A DNA stretch of 64,000 nucleotides, taken from Akanthomyces muscarius (lineage: Eukaryota; Ascomycota; Sordariomycetes; Hypocreales; Cordycipitaceae). How positions within the stretch are numbered: the first letter of the stretch is position 1; every line of letters begins with the position of its first letter. Shown one piece after another: positions 21,250 through 32,344 of the stretch. The notes beneath the pieces were generated by a model, which was not told the DNA's origin, did not search any database, and saw nothing but the letters and a program-made list of their open reading frames with translations. Position numbers and translations under genes: made by a program. The stretch spans positions 1-64,000 of the forward strand of contig NW_026611618.1 of the NCBI RefSeq assembly GCF_028009165.1. The letters run 5' to 3'.

Positions 21250-21811
21250 TGTGACGCCTATTCGCAGACGCCCTAGGGCCAGTCCATAACAGTTATAGAT
21301 AACTTAGGAATAAGCCCTATTTTAGGAGATTTAGGATATATCTTATATATTAGGGAAATATTTAGTAGGAACGGGGCCTATTATGGACACTATATTATCT
21401 AGGATATAGGTGTAACGATGGCTTATTTACTAAGTCACAGTAGGTCTGTTTCTTAGAGAGTAAGTCAGGCTGAAAGCTACAGGGTAGCACGTTGAGCAGT
21501 ATTGTAAACGGTCGTTAAGAGTAGAACTCTTAATAGTGAAACTATTGCTTAGATTGATCAATAGAGATCTAGACTACCTAGCTACTGGAATACCTCTTCC
21601 TTAAGTACTTGTCTACCTCTCTATTGTATTCCCTGGATCACTGGCTCACCCGCTCCTGTGATCCCTTCATGGCTCACTGGCTCACTCGCTCCAGTGATCC
21701 AGTGAGGTCACGTGACCACAAGGCCCGATCGGGGAGCCTGCAGGCGCCATGAGGTCGTCCTCTTGGGCCGCTTCCCCGGTCGCCTTGCGTCACTTCCCAT
21801 CGTTCGTAACA
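21250..21811. mobile_element. LTR-like block, possible solo LTR
   Basis: The block starts TGTGACGCC and ends TCGTAACA, giving TG...CA ends over 562 bp. It is non-coding, AT-rich in its first half, and contains direct repeats around GGCTCACTGGCTCAC (21630-21710) and a GTCACGTGAC palindrome. These resemble fungal LTRs. No convincing target-site duplication is found and no second LTR or internal region is seen, so the call is tentative. The preceding 21060-21240 may be further degraded element sequence. Confidence 0.35.
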
Positions 21812-21970
21812 ATAGGAGGTGTGTAATTAGACGAAAAGCGGGTATAGGCCCTTTTTTTCCATAGATGCTAACTAAGTAGTACCTAGGGTGTAAATAAGTC
21901 CGTGGGATTAAAAGATAATAGTAACGAACAAAGAGGCCCGAAAAGTCTTGCCCTCCATCCATACTATAGC

Positions 21971-22810
21971 TTATAAGTCTGCTGTGTTGCTAAAGTTAAT
22001 TGCCGTGACTTCATCGTGGTAGACAATAAGCGTCTTAGTGTCGCCAGCCGAAGAATTGGCCGAATGGCGGTACACACCGTACTGAATCGAGCCGGTGCCC
22101 GTCCACGGCGTGCCATCAGGGCTCGCGGTCACATAGGTCTGAAGGTCATTCTTCGTGACAGTGTGTCCCCATTTACATTCTCCGGGCAACTTGAAGTCGA
22201 GGGTAAAGTTGCCGGTCTCGTCGCTCTTCCAGAGCACATTGAAGCGAAAATCCATCCACTTGTTCACGTGCGGCGTGACATCCTCGATGATAGTCTCTTT
22301 ATAGACATTGCCGCCCCAACCAAGCTTGAGATTCTTGCCCACGAGCGCGAGGTGGAGGTCATGGCCGCCGCCGTGGTGTTTGAACTGCCAGACCACGTCC
22401 TCGGCAGGCTCTGGGCGGTCTCCTTTGACCGATGGCTCGAGATCCTTGAGCAGCATACTAAAGGTGTACTCGCCGCGCTCGCCGTCTTTGTAGATGGCCC
22501 CCGGGAACCCAGCGAATCCAAATTCACTGCGCGGGAAGCCGCCACCGACGTACGCCGGGTCGTCCAGAGTCACCTTGTTCGCAACTGCGAATTCGGTGTT
22601 GTGGGCACCGCCAGGCACGATGTAGACGGCGTCCTTGGCTGTGGCCAGGTCCGGTTCGATGCCAGGAACCAAAACTCGCTCGGAGCCTGACGTCGGGTAG
22701 CCGGAGCTCACGCTCTGATCTTCGTAGTTGACTTTGAAAACTGCCTCTGCGGACGCGTATGCCGAGAGCGCTGAGAACGTTATCGCAGGAATGATCCGAG
22801 TCAGTTTCAT
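21971..22810 (-). CDS. Secreted polysaccharide lyase
   Basis: This intronless 279-aa protein has a signal peptide (MKLTRIIPAITFSALSAYASAEA). The rest reads as a concanavalin-like jelly-roll lyase: FPRSEFGFAGFPGAIYKDGERGEYTFS, DVVWQFKHHGGGHDLHLAL, then NKWMDFRFNVLWKSDETGNFTLDF. In shape it resembles the heparin-lyase-I/glucuronan-lyase (PL20-like) group, enzymes that cut uronic-acid chains by beta-elimination and leave unsaturated ends. The exact PL family is not certain. Neighbours support the role: a GH88 enzyme that removes unsaturated uronic acid, a sugar transporter and a regulator lie next to it. A TATA box lies about 130 bp upstream and a phased CCCGG array about 320-390 bp upstream. 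Confidence 0.75.
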   Translation of the reverse strand: MKLTRIIPAITFSALSAYASAEAVFKVNYEDQSVSSGYPTSGSERVLVPGIEPDLATAKDAVYIVPGGAHNTEFAVANKVTLDDPAYVGGGFPRSEFGFAGFPGAIYKDGERGEYTFSMLLKDLEPSVKGDRPEPAEDVVWQFKHHGGGHDLHLALVGKNLKLGWGGNVYKETIIEDVTPHVNKWMDFRFNVLWKSDETGNFTLDFKLPGECKWGHTVTKNDLQTYVTASPDGTPWTGTGSIQYGVYRHSANSSAGDTKTLIVYHDEVTAINFSNTADL

Positions 22811-22939
22811 AGTGGATGTTGCTCTGAGTGGATTGCCTGAAGTGTCGGTTGGGTAATTTCCAGCTTGAAGTAAGTTGGTCGAACTTAGAGGTCAATTGAG
22901 GACTTGAATTGCACAAAATCAATGTCGACGAAACCGTCG

Positions 22940-22951
22940 CTTTATATATTG
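22940..22951 (-). promoter_or_regulatory. TATA box of the lyase gene
   Basis: The minus strand reads AATATATAAAG about 130 bp before the lyase ATG at 22810, a usual place for a fungal core promoter. Confidence 0.55.
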
Positions 22952-23126
22952 TGTGCATGCGAGAGTCAGTCTTGAGGATAAGCTTGTCATTCCAAAAGTA
23001 ATTACTTTACCAAGTACAGAGTACTTGTCCAAACCACGCTAAAATTGACACTAGGCCAAATCCTTCAAAGATGAACGCGAACTACGTAATTGGAGGACCC
23101 CAGGTCCTCCGAGTACGTCGGGTGTA

Positions 23127-23197
23127 TTTTCCCGGCGTTGGCTCAGTTTCCCCGGCATCGGTGCATTTTCCCCGGGCCCGATGAAGTGTCCCCGGAA
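23127..23197. promoter_or_regulatory. Four CCCGG boxes at exact 20-bp spacing
   Basis: CCCGG cores start at 23131, 23151, 23171 and 23191, each preceded by T-rich sequence (TTTTCCCGGC, TTTCCCCGGC, TTTTCCCCGGG, TGTCCCCGGA). The sequence between cores differs, so this is not just a recent tandem duplication of a long unit. The 20-bp spacing (about two helical turns) places all sites on one DNA face, upstream of the lyase gene. The TTCCCCGG core matches the inverted repeat at 25651-25673. These are probable activator sites, plausibly for the Zn2Cys6 regulator at 27509-30234. Confidence 0.6.
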
Positions 23198-23688
23198 CAC
23201 GCTACAGAGAAATCCGGAGCAGTCCTGGGGAACACCGTCGTAGTGGGTCCAATCGAGAGGTTGTGGCTGACAAGTCCGGCATCAATCATTCAATTTTGGT
23301 TGTAAGTGGTCTTATTGACGAGAACGAGCTAAAGCTGAGAGTAGATGGCGAAGCTAGCCTCTGTCATGACGTTGAGTGCTCGCTGGTGATGCTGGGTGGT
23401 GGAGAAGTATTATAAATGTGCTCTTTACGGCAAATACACGATCAAGTACATTAGCCAAGTAAAGCATAAAGGAAGGGGTTTTAAGTACGAGTTGCTTCTA
23501 TTTCACTTGTATGCTGCTCCTAAAATGGGGGAGCGCAAGGCACAGCCAATAAAGGCGACTAGAGGCTGCAGATGCTAGGAAAGCTATATAATCAAATAAC
23601 CAAGGCTAGTGCAGATCTTTCGGCCGCTTTTTCGGCTTCGAAGTCGCTGGCAAACAGACCATTTCGATTCAAACAAATATAAACTTAT

Positions 23689-25292
23689 CTACTCCTTAAT
23701 AGAACAGCTAATCTTTTCTCCCTTGGTCATATCACTACCCCGGACCGCGGCCTCCGGCCCGTCAAAAATTTCAGCAATCTCCTCAAGACTTCTCCCCTTT
23801 GTCTCAGGGAGAAAGAAATAAGTGATAATTACTTCTGCGGCGAGAATTGCAACGTACACCATGTAGTAGCGCCACTGAATTGCGTCCATCGCAATAGGGT
23901 TGACAAAATTGTTGAAGACACTAGCGGTGTAAGCGCAGAATTGAAAGATCATAGACGTCTTTGCGCGAAGCGAAAACGGAGCAGACTCGATGACATAGAC
24001 AATGGCAGCGGCACCCAGTGGCTGATATCCGACGTGAAAGAGAAAGATCATCGCAACCACAGCCGAGGCGAGACGTTTGTCTTCAAAGTTGCGCTCCTGG
24101 TTGAGCGCGGATGTTATAGTCCAGATGACAAAGACGACAAACATGACAGTTGTTCCAAATAGAATGAGTCCGCGGCGACCTACTCTGTCAATTGACAAGG
24201 CACAAGCGAAGGAGCAGCAGACCTTGAAGATAGCGATGAGGGCATTGATCAGCAGTTGCGTTTTCGGAGCCGTGATGTGGACGGAATCGAGCACGCGAGG
24301 CAGGTAGTACGCCGTGAGACCATTGCCAGACCACTGGGTGGCATAACCAACAAAGATGAGAATGAGCAGGCGGCGTCTGTTGCCAGGCGTTCGCACAAAC
24401 TCACTCCACTTCATTGCCTTTTGCTGCTTCTCCTGTGCGAGAGCGAGTTCGATTTCTGCCACTTGAACCCGCACCAGGAGCGAGTTGTGGTCTCCATCTG
24501 CATGGTACTTTGCGAGCATATCAATGGCCTCGCTAGTTCGGTTCTGGTAGATCAACCAGCGTGGCGACTCTGGAGCAAAGAAACTGAGGACCAGCTGAAT
24601 GAGAGACGGGACAACCTGCAACAGACTGGGCAAACGCCAACTCCACTCGCTCTGAATCTTGAAAGTGCCATATGTAACCCAGGCCGCAATTAGATAACCC
24701 TATTCAGTTGGTATTTTGGTAGTCAAAGATTACAAAGGTGATGAGAACTTACCACAGGCCACTGGGTCATATACAGAGACACCAACTTTCCACGATGCGA
24801 TGGGTAAGCGCACTCCATCATCAGCTGAGGAGACGCAACGGCAACAAGGCCACCGCCAAAACCGATGAAGAACCGGCCAACGACAAACATGGAATAATTG
24901 ACAGCAGCAGTCTGCAAACTAGAGCCGACGATGATAATGGAGGTGCCGATGATAATGGGGTAGCGTCTTCCAATCCTTTCGCAGAGAAGAGACGAGAAGG
25001 GGAGGGCAATCAAAACACCAAAGACGATGCCATTGACCATGGCACCAAGTTTTCCACCGCTTGGGGATCCGAAGTACTTTTCCCATTGAGGCAAGGCCTG
25101 CATACCGTTGAGCATGCTCCCATCATAACCCGTTGCAGTCTGCCCGAGAAAGGCACACAGCAAGAGAAAGTTTAGCTGCAGAAGCCTGGGATAGCGGATC
25201 CAAATCTTCTCCAGTCTGGGTGTAGCATCCTTGAGTGTCAACCCTTCAATGCTTTCAGGGACACCCGCGACAGGTTTCTTTTCAGTATCCAT
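23689..25292 (-). CDS. MFS sugar transporter
   Basis: Two exons, 25292-24753 and 24699-23689, flank a 53-nt intron (GTAAGT...AATAG), giving 516 aa. It carries the sugar-porter signatures: GYDGSMLNGMQ in the first membrane helix, CERIGRRYPIIIG between helices 2 and 3, PESPRWLIYQ, DRVGRRGLILFG, and PETKGRSLEEI after helix 12. About twelve hydrophobic segments are present. It resembles fungal lactose-permease/hexose-porter proteins, proton symporters of the plasma membrane. The frame is open upstream to 25421, but the ATG at 25292 starts a typical hydrophilic N-terminus (MDTEKKPVAG). It is divergent from the GH88 gene and shares its 570-bp promoter, so it probably imports the mono- or oligosaccharides released by the lyase and GH88. 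Confidence 0.88.
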
Positions 25293-25650
25293 GATTTTCG
25301 TTGGGCGAGTAAGTTGTTTTGTGAGAGTGTAGTGTAGTCCGCTGTCCACGGCTCGTTGAAAGAGGGCAGCTTGACGTCTTTTGTAGTTTGGAGTTAGTAC
25401 AACAGGTGCTCGGAAATACAAGAGTACACTGTGAGCTAGTCGTGCCCAGACCGAGTCGTTGGGGTCGGGGTAGCAGCTTTCGTTTGGGAAGCACTAATTC
25501 TAGGACGCCACGAACTATCCGGGGACTACTTGTCAGTTCTTTCGTGCGCCGATAACCCCATGGGGAGTGTTAGTGCAAGCACTGAAAAGTCACAGTCTAG
25601 CGATGTGGTGGAAATTGTGGAAGGGTGGCTGTATGCCCCCCGCCCCCCAA

Positions 25651-25673
25651 CCTTCCCCGGAATCCGGGGAAGG
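25651..25673. promoter_or_regulatory. Perfect inverted repeat with TTCCCCGGA half-sites
   Basis: Two 11-bp arms, CCTTCCCCGGA and its exact reverse complement, flank a single A at 25662. It lies in the divergent promoter between the transporter (start 25292) and GH88 (start 25863). A GC-rich stretch with further CGGCCG elements follows. The half-site matches the array before the lyase. A symmetric site with a CGG core fits binding by a dimeric Zn2Cys6 regulator. Confidence 0.65.
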
Positions 25674-25862
25674 TGTCGGCCGCCCGGAGGCCGATCGGCC
25701 GGCATTCTGGATTGGAGTGGAACAACTGCGGCCAGGCACTACTAGTGTGCGGCTACCTCTGCCCGACTATATGAAGTCGACAAGGTTACAGAAATGATCA
25801 ATTCGATTTTTTGCCAGGATAAGCTCGTTTTTTTGGATTAGAACGAGCGTTAGTTTTTCAAA

Positions 25863-27367
25863 ATGCTGCAAAAGCTCACAGAGTGTCACCGGCCGCTGCA
25901 GGTAGGTCTCAGGGAGCTCTTCAGCGAAAATACGGTCGCCAAGATTATTCGGACTGCGTCACAGGAGCTCCATAAAAACGTAAGTAAAAGCCTACATCTT
26001 TTTTATGATTTCTTGCGTGGATTTCTATATCTGCAAGAGTTCTGCTGCTAAAAGATGATGCCTTAAAGGATCCTCCAACGCGCTATCCGGAAACTGTCCC
26101 ACAGTCTGGCCACGAAATGGGAAACTACCAGTCTCGTATAATTGATTTCTGGACAAGCGGCTTTCTTCCCGGAAGTGTTTACTCGTTGTTGGAGAGAGCG
26201 ATCAAATACCCGCAGTCGCTGGAGCTGAACGGCCACATCGCTGTCTCCAACCTGCGGAATGTTCTCCAACAGTTGGGCCGCAGCTGGTCGCAGCCGCTGC
26301 GAAGCCAAGCACTAAGGACCGACACACACGATTTGGGTTTCATGATTATGCCACATATGAGACCGCGATGGGAACTCTTCCACGACACCCAGGCACTCGA
26401 GGCGATCATTTCAGCAGCAGAGGGTCTGTACTCTAGGTTTCTCCCTGTTGTCGGTGCGGTCCGATCTTGGGACGACCTTGACTGGCTGACAGACATGGCC
26501 GTCGCATCGAAAGATAATGACTTTTTAGTCATCATTGACTCCATGTGTAACATGGAGCTCTTGTTCTACGCAAGCGCGCAATCAGGACAGACTCGATTTG
26601 CCGCCGCTGCCGTGCAGCATTCGCGGACTTTGCTCACATCGCACCTAAGAGCCGAAATTCATACCAGGCCAGGGTACGACAGGACACTTTACAGCACCAA
26701 TCACCTCGTCAACTTTTGTCCTCACACTGGAGCCATCAAACAGACGAACACAGCCCAAGGCTACAGCAAAAGCTCCACTTGGTCACGCGGTCAAGCCTGG
26801 GCGATTCTTGGATATGCCCAGGCCTACCAGTATTCCAAGGAACCCGAATTCCTCGACGCTGCCTGTGGACTATCAGAGTACTTCATGCTGAGACTAGAAA
26901 ACGCTCAGGCAAGCGTTGCGCGCGAGATTGAGGGCGGCGGAACGCAGGGTAGATATGTGCCGCTTTGGGATTTTGATGCGCCCGTGGACTCGCAGTTTCC
27001 GCTGCGTGATTCCTCGGCGGGCATGATTGCGGCCAACGGCATGCTGATCCTCTCAATGACCTTAAACGGGCTGGGTAAATCGTCGCTGGCAACTAGGTAT
27101 CTGGAAGCTGCGATGGCAATTGTCAAGGATACCATCAGCTTTTCGCTCGCGAAGGAAAAGGCTTGCATCGCAGAGAACTGCAGCGCGTCTCTTGAGATCG
27201 TGGATTCTGAGCCTGATAACCATTTTGACGCCATTCTCAAGCACGCTACTGTCTGTAACAACCCGTCCAGCAGCTCGAAGAGTAGGTCATGGAACCAGGG
27301 ACTAGTATATGGTGATTACTACTTTGTCGAATTCGGGACAAGTCTTTTACGGTACGGATTAACGTAG
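25863..27367 (+). CDS. GH88 unsaturated glucuronyl hydrolase
   Basis: Two exons, 25863-25979 and 26069-27367, join in phase 0 over an 89-nt intron (GTAAGT...TTAAAG), giving 471 aa. The join yields a typical GH88 start: ELFSENTVAKI, then PPTRYPETVPQSG, then DFWTSGFLPGSVYSLLER. The two catalytic aspartates of the family appear as D127 (THDLGFMIMP) and D196 (VIIDSMCNMELL). Later motifs TWSRGQAWAILGYAQAYQY and SSAGMIAANGML also fit. The enzyme hydrolyses the unsaturated uronic acid from lyase-made oligosaccharides by hydrating the C4-C5 double bond. No signal peptide is visible, so it probably acts inside the cell on imported products. It sits head to head with the transporter. Confidence 0.88.
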
Positions 27368-27508
27368 AACAAACTTTTTTGCGCTTATTTATTTTATATA
27401 CTCATAAAATAGCTGCATATACAATCTGATTTGACTAACTTGAGCCGTTCGTCATTCCCATGCGACAAGTGTTTATGCGCTAGCATTTCCAGGCAAGGTC
27501 ACGATGAT

Positions 27509-30234
27509 TTAGGAATATTCTAGATCCAAGAATGATATAACTCGATCCATATCCATAAACGCTGCATCCCCCAACTCTTCAAGTATACCAGAGAGACTAT
27601 CTTCGGTCAATGGACCACATTCCATCGGCGGAGGAGGCTTCGTGAAGTTTGATGATGACTTTGGACGAGCAGTTGGTTCCGCTCTATCTTTGTTCTCGAC
27701 AGAGTTGCTCGTGGGACATGCAGGAGAAGGCAAGTTCAGTAACGGTGTATGCTCCGCCCTATTGCCTTGAAGGAAATTTTGTTTTCGCTTAGATGTGTCG
27801 CCAAAGGACAATGATGCATCTCCTAATCTCTGAGCAGGGAAACATGCCGCGGCGCCCTGACTTTGTCTTGTACTTTGTTTATGCGCACCGCCAAAAGAGT
27901 CGAACAAATGGATCTTGGAGTCTGGGTTTTCTTTAAGTTGGTTATGGACTTGGCGTAGCTGATCTGCAAATAATTTTGCGAGGGAAGGGCCACGTTGGCT
28001 AGAATTGTGGCAGCGTCGAGCAGCTTCGTCCAAGGCTTCTACCAGCACCCAGAAGTTGGAGTCCAATTTTGGGCCGTAGTACTGGGAATGCACTGAGTAA
28101 AGTTGCATTAGCCGTGGTCCGAGTATTTCGAGCTTGAGTGCGATGACTCACCAAGAAGCGCCCTTCCGCTTATGCAGAGACAGAAGCAGAACTGCGGTGA
28201 AAGGGGCATAAGCTGAGACGAGGAAGCAAGATACTTCCTAGCAATATTCGCGATTTCCCCTGCTGCCAGTCGGCAGGTTTCCGCACTGAAGAAAGTTGGC
28301 AGCTTAACATTCACCAATTGCTCCTCTGGGTAGCCGATACGTTGATGGAGGAGAATCGTGGAAGTGTTGTGCGTGATGTGGGCGAGCGTCATGTTGGGAT
28401 CCAACCTGCCGGTTTCCTCCGGCGGAACCTCAGGATCTTTCCACTTTGTTGGGAGAAACATTTTCCAACTAGTTCTTCATGTCAGACCGATGGTGCTCTC
28501 GACCAATTTCCGAGGTTTTCTACTCACTGAACCAGACGCATGTCAAGCTCTTTGAAGCGGGTAAGCCAGCTGGACAGTTCCTCGCGGTTCCTAAAATCAA
28601 CCTTTTGCCGTAGAAAATACAGATCAACTCGGGTGAGTGATTCTAGAGCCTCAATATAATATGCAAAAGCCCCAACTGTATCCAAATTTATGCCCTCGGC
28701 GCAGTCCGTGCTCACCGTGGTAGACTGCTCGGGACTTGGATAGTGCTGAGGCAGAAAGGCGATTGAGCTGTCAATTTTTCCAGTCGACTTATCCCAGATG
28801 CCGAGGTATGGCGAAACTGCGAAATTTTCGGTGTTCCATAGCGTACCACACAATGGTAGACGACGCCAAGTATTGTCTCCTGTCAGAGCAACCCGATATC
28901 TTTTGAGTGTTAATTCAATAGCCTTTTGTGAACATACTAGGTTACTGACCCGGCTGTGGCGGAGCATATTCTTTCCGTAATGTCAGTAGTGGGTATGTAG
29001 GAGGATAGTGGCCAACCTACCGGTCCAATATGAAAACATTCCAAAACACTCGACGCCGCTCTTCTTCTTCAACCCAGTCTTTCGACAGGGGCAAAAGATA
29101 CGGACTTAATAAGGCTGTATGGGCTTCTTGCTCTCGCTCCTCAACGCTTAGTTGTAGGTATTCGATACTCCTCGTGAGCGAGCCAATAATGGGCCAAGCT
29201 TTGGCATGTTCGCCGTTTACAAGCTGCAATCTCATCAGCTTCGAGCCCATCATGCATATCCAGGAGACTAACAAGGGTAAAGGCAACGACAATGAGTGAC
29301 TGCAGGCTCTCAACGGAGACGGTAGTGTTGGATGCAAGGATAACTTTGGTCATCGCATATTCGATTGTCTCCTCGAGCTCCGTTTCCGAGAATATCTTTT
29401 CTGCCCGATTCAGTATTCGCAAGGCACCGACTGCCATTGCGTGCGCTAGGAGTGGAAGGGTGCTCCCAGGCTTTCGCGCTAGAAGTTTACGCCTAAAGGC
29501 ATTCTCCTGGACCATTGGTATCCAGCGGCCAACGTGTTGGAAAAACGCGTCTACCAATAGGCTGAGGATCCTGCCCTCTAAGAACTCAAAATGGATATTT
29601 TGCGACTGTTCATGTGACCGCCCAATTGATGAATGTTCCGGCGCAAGGTTTCCAGGGAGGCAACGTGGCTCAACTCTCGCTCGTTTTCGCGCAGGCTCTA
29701 GAGATGTGCTGTCGGCTGGCGACAACATTGCTGTTACGAAGTTACCAATATTTGAACTGAGATTCTGAATTTGCGTAGAAAGACCACGCAAATCTGCGCT
29801 CATCTCTGGGGTTTGGGCAGTATTTAGTGCTGCTTTGCCTTGAACTGACTGGCAGGCAGGAGAAACGTCGAGGGATCGTTTTTTCGAATTTTCTTCGTCA
29901 TGCAACTTTTGTTCGAGCTCCTCTGAAACATGTGTTAACGTTTCACTCGCGAAAGCGCATCTATCTCTCTTACCAATACGACGAGTGAGCCGGTCAACAA
30001 TTCCGCTTCTCATCCCTGGTTTATTCTTGTGCTGTATATATTCGCATGATACATCTGCGCATGAAGCCCCGTACTTTAGTATTCGTCACGGTATACAAAT
30101 ACACTAGCTTACAACCTACCAAGCCGTTTGCAATTTGCGCACACTGGCATTTGTCGCGAGCATTTTAGCTTCCTCTGCTTACAGCCGTTACACGACGGCA
30201 GATTCATGTCGGTTGGTGGGAAACTGGTCGCCAT
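27509..30234 (-). CDS. Zn2Cys6 transcription factor of the uronate cluster
   Basis: Seven exons fit by frame and splice signals: 30234-30116, 29966-29273, 29223-29021, 28970-28950, 28899-28528, 28468-28152 and 28092-27509, giving 769 aa. The zinc cluster [21 protein letters not shown] is completed across the first intron by the sixth cysteine in DRCAFASE; the family's fungal transcription-factor domain follows ([53 protein letters not shown]). The donor of intron 1 is unusual (GTTGTA). Exon 4 is only 21 nt. The C-terminus is acidic ([22 protein letters not shown]) and likely an activation region. It lies tail to tail with GH88, so it probably controls the lyase, transporter and GH88 genes, most likely through the TTCCCCGG sites. 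Upstream in-frame ATGs at 30255 and 30336 are alternative starts. Confidence 0.85.
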
Positions 30235-31528
30235 TATGGTTGTCTCGTCATGCATAGGGCTGGCGATAAGCGTGAATGGCTCCGTTGCTGAGTCCCTGTC
30301 TCTTCTTGGATGAATTTGCATTAAGAAGCTTTTCAAGATTTCAAATTGTCGTCACGAAAGTAGTTTACCCCATGGGCAGACACCAGCCCCACACTTCAGG
30401 CCTCGCAAGGAAGGTAGTGAGTGTCACGACTCAGTTGTCCCGCAATTCCTATCAGCTGAAGGGGGCCACGGCTTTTGGTGGCGTCAGGCGCTCTGCTCTA
30501 CAGCCACTCCCAGGCCGGGTTATGTGTCGGCCGGCCGTTTGTCCGGTGCAAGCAACACTGTAGCCTCGCCACCATGTCATGAAAACTTGGCTAATAAGTC
30601 GATCCCTTGCCTGCAGCTACTGTCGCCTGTTTGCCGCATCTACTTACAGAACTTGCAACAATGACTGGCATGCTGGGCCTCAGCGCTATGCCTTACTCCG
30701 TACGCGCAGTCCCCTGCTAGAAGGTGCATTTTTTTTTTGGCGCTCAAAGCACGCAGCTTTTGGTAAAGCCAGCCAGCCTGAATTGTGTGTGGTTGACGAT
30801 GTGCGCCTCTAGAGACAATATTCACGCCCGACCCAGCCATTCGACGCCACCAGCTGGACGGCGGTCACTAACGTCGTACAACAGGCCGCTCCACCCATGA
30901 AGGTCCAAGCCGGTGTCTAATGCTCAAAACTACAAACTACGAATACTTCCATATACTCAGGCATGCAATAGCGAGGCCCGACAACAACAGAATATGCCTG
31001 CTGGCAGGCCACCTCTCCAAACTCTGCCAGCCGTCGCAGCATAGACAACTTTACGCAAAGGATCGTCAACCCAGAGGGTTCCGGTCCGCGACCGGTCCGC
31101 TCCCCTCTTTTCCTACCCACCATGTTGCATTCTGGGCCCGGAAAGGGTTCCGCCTGGAGCTACCCTAGATGCCTCACATATTTGAAACGCCCCGGAGCTA
31201 AGGAGCTTCGGCTCATTTGGTCTTTTGAAACGATACAGAGAAGATTAGTATGGCCCCTGCACTGAGGATGACACGAAATCTCAAAGAGAAGCTACCAGTT
31301 TTTACATTAATCCGTAGAAGGCTCGATAGCACGTCCAAAAGCCTACACTAAGGCGCAGACTGACGTAATAGTCATATCAAATCAAAGCCCCGGAGCCAGG
31401 CCACCATGTGTAGGAATTATATAAAAGCAGCGTATTATTCTTATTCTACTATAAAATACCATTTATTTGTAACTTCACTCCTTGCTATTATAGCGTATAC
31501 ACGTTCTAATCGCGTTTTTAGTATTATA
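30235..31528. other. Gene-free stretch
   Basis: Intergenic sequence between the regulator and the DUF7702-like gene. Open frames are short and have no recognisable features. Confidence 0.5.
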
Positions 31529-32344
31529 TCAAAAGGGGCCTGTACCAGTTCTGTACGCGCTTCCCGTTTCGGCGCCATCAATGTCTTGCTTGGTTTGCTC
31601 GTACTTAGGAATTTTGTGTAGGTTGAAGCCAATAACCTCAACAATAAGGCAGATGACGAATTCCATAATCACGCCCGTGACAAGGTAGACCCAGATGCTG
31701 GGGTTGGTGTCACTCAGAATGACTACGCAGCCGTAGATGAGACGCACAATTGTAAAGGCAATGGCAAGGCTCACAGCGGGCAATAGGCGCGTCTCACCAG
31801 CGGGGATGCGGTCCTTGTGGATAAAGGCGAGACCAAGCTGGCCAGCAGCAATAACAACGACAACAATCATAAGCGCCATGCCCACCTTACTCATCGTGTT
31901 GTAGTGCACGATGACGGACGTTCCGTCAGTCGTATAGTCCGAAAGCGTGCCGCCGACAATGACCAGCACCACAGCTACAAGCATCAGCAGCTGCACGAGG
32001 CGAGTAACAAGCGGATGTAGGACAATAGAGCCACCGCGGTTGATCCAGTCGAAGGTACGGCTGAGAAGGCCGACGAGCATCAGAATCAGAGGGCCGAGAC
32101 CGACACCGTTGGTAACGGCCCAGCCAGTGTAGAGGCTCTGGTTGGTGGCATCGCTTAGCGTGGCCAAGAGCATGGAAGAGCCGATGAGGCGTGCGAGAGC
32201 GAGGATGACGAGGAAGCGAAATCCGGCAGCACGGCTAACGCCGTGCTTGACGCACAGGTAGATGCCGCCGACGAGGTAAAATGCATAGACGACGATTTCG
32301 GCCATGGCAATGTGGTCTTGCTTGTTCATGGAACGAGTGACCAT
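31529..32344 (-). CDS. Seven-helix membrane protein, DUF7702-like
   Basis: This intronless protein of 271 aa has about seven hydrophobic segments. It starts MVTRSMNKQDHIAMAEIVVYAFYLVGG and contains RFLVILALARLIGSSMLLAT, GWAVTNGVGLGPLILMLVGLL, then RLIYGCVVILSD near the C-terminus and a short cytoplasmic tail. The layout matches a widespread family of fungal integral membrane proteins (DUF7702-like) with no established biochemical role. The frame is open upstream to 32434, but the ATG at 32344 gives the usual family N-terminus. No context gene explains its function. Confidence 0.75.
   Translation of the reverse strand: MVTRSMNKQDHIAMAEIVVYAFYLVGGIYLCVKHGVSRAAGFRFLVILALARLIGSSMLLATLSDATNQSLYTGWAVTNGVGLGPLILMLVGLLSRTFDWINRGGSIVLHPLVTRLVQLLMLVAVVLVIVGGTLSDYTTDGTSVIVHYNTMSKVGMALMIVVVVIAAGQLGLAFIHKDRIPAGETRLLPAVSLAIAFTIVRLIYGCVVILSDTNPSIWVYLVTGVIMEFVICLIVEVIGFNLHKIPKYEQTKQDIDGAETGSAYRTGTGPF

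Larger units (their letters stand above)
22811..23688. other. Intergenic region: lyase promoter and transporter 3' flank
   Basis: Holds the TATA box and CCCGG array described separately. A short frame at 23396-23578 has no family resemblance and is not called as a gene. Confidence 0.5.

Noticed and set aside
22016..22690. Forward open frame of 224 codons
   Set aside because: Exact antisense of the polysaccharide lyase, whose reading frame has a signal peptide and family motifs.
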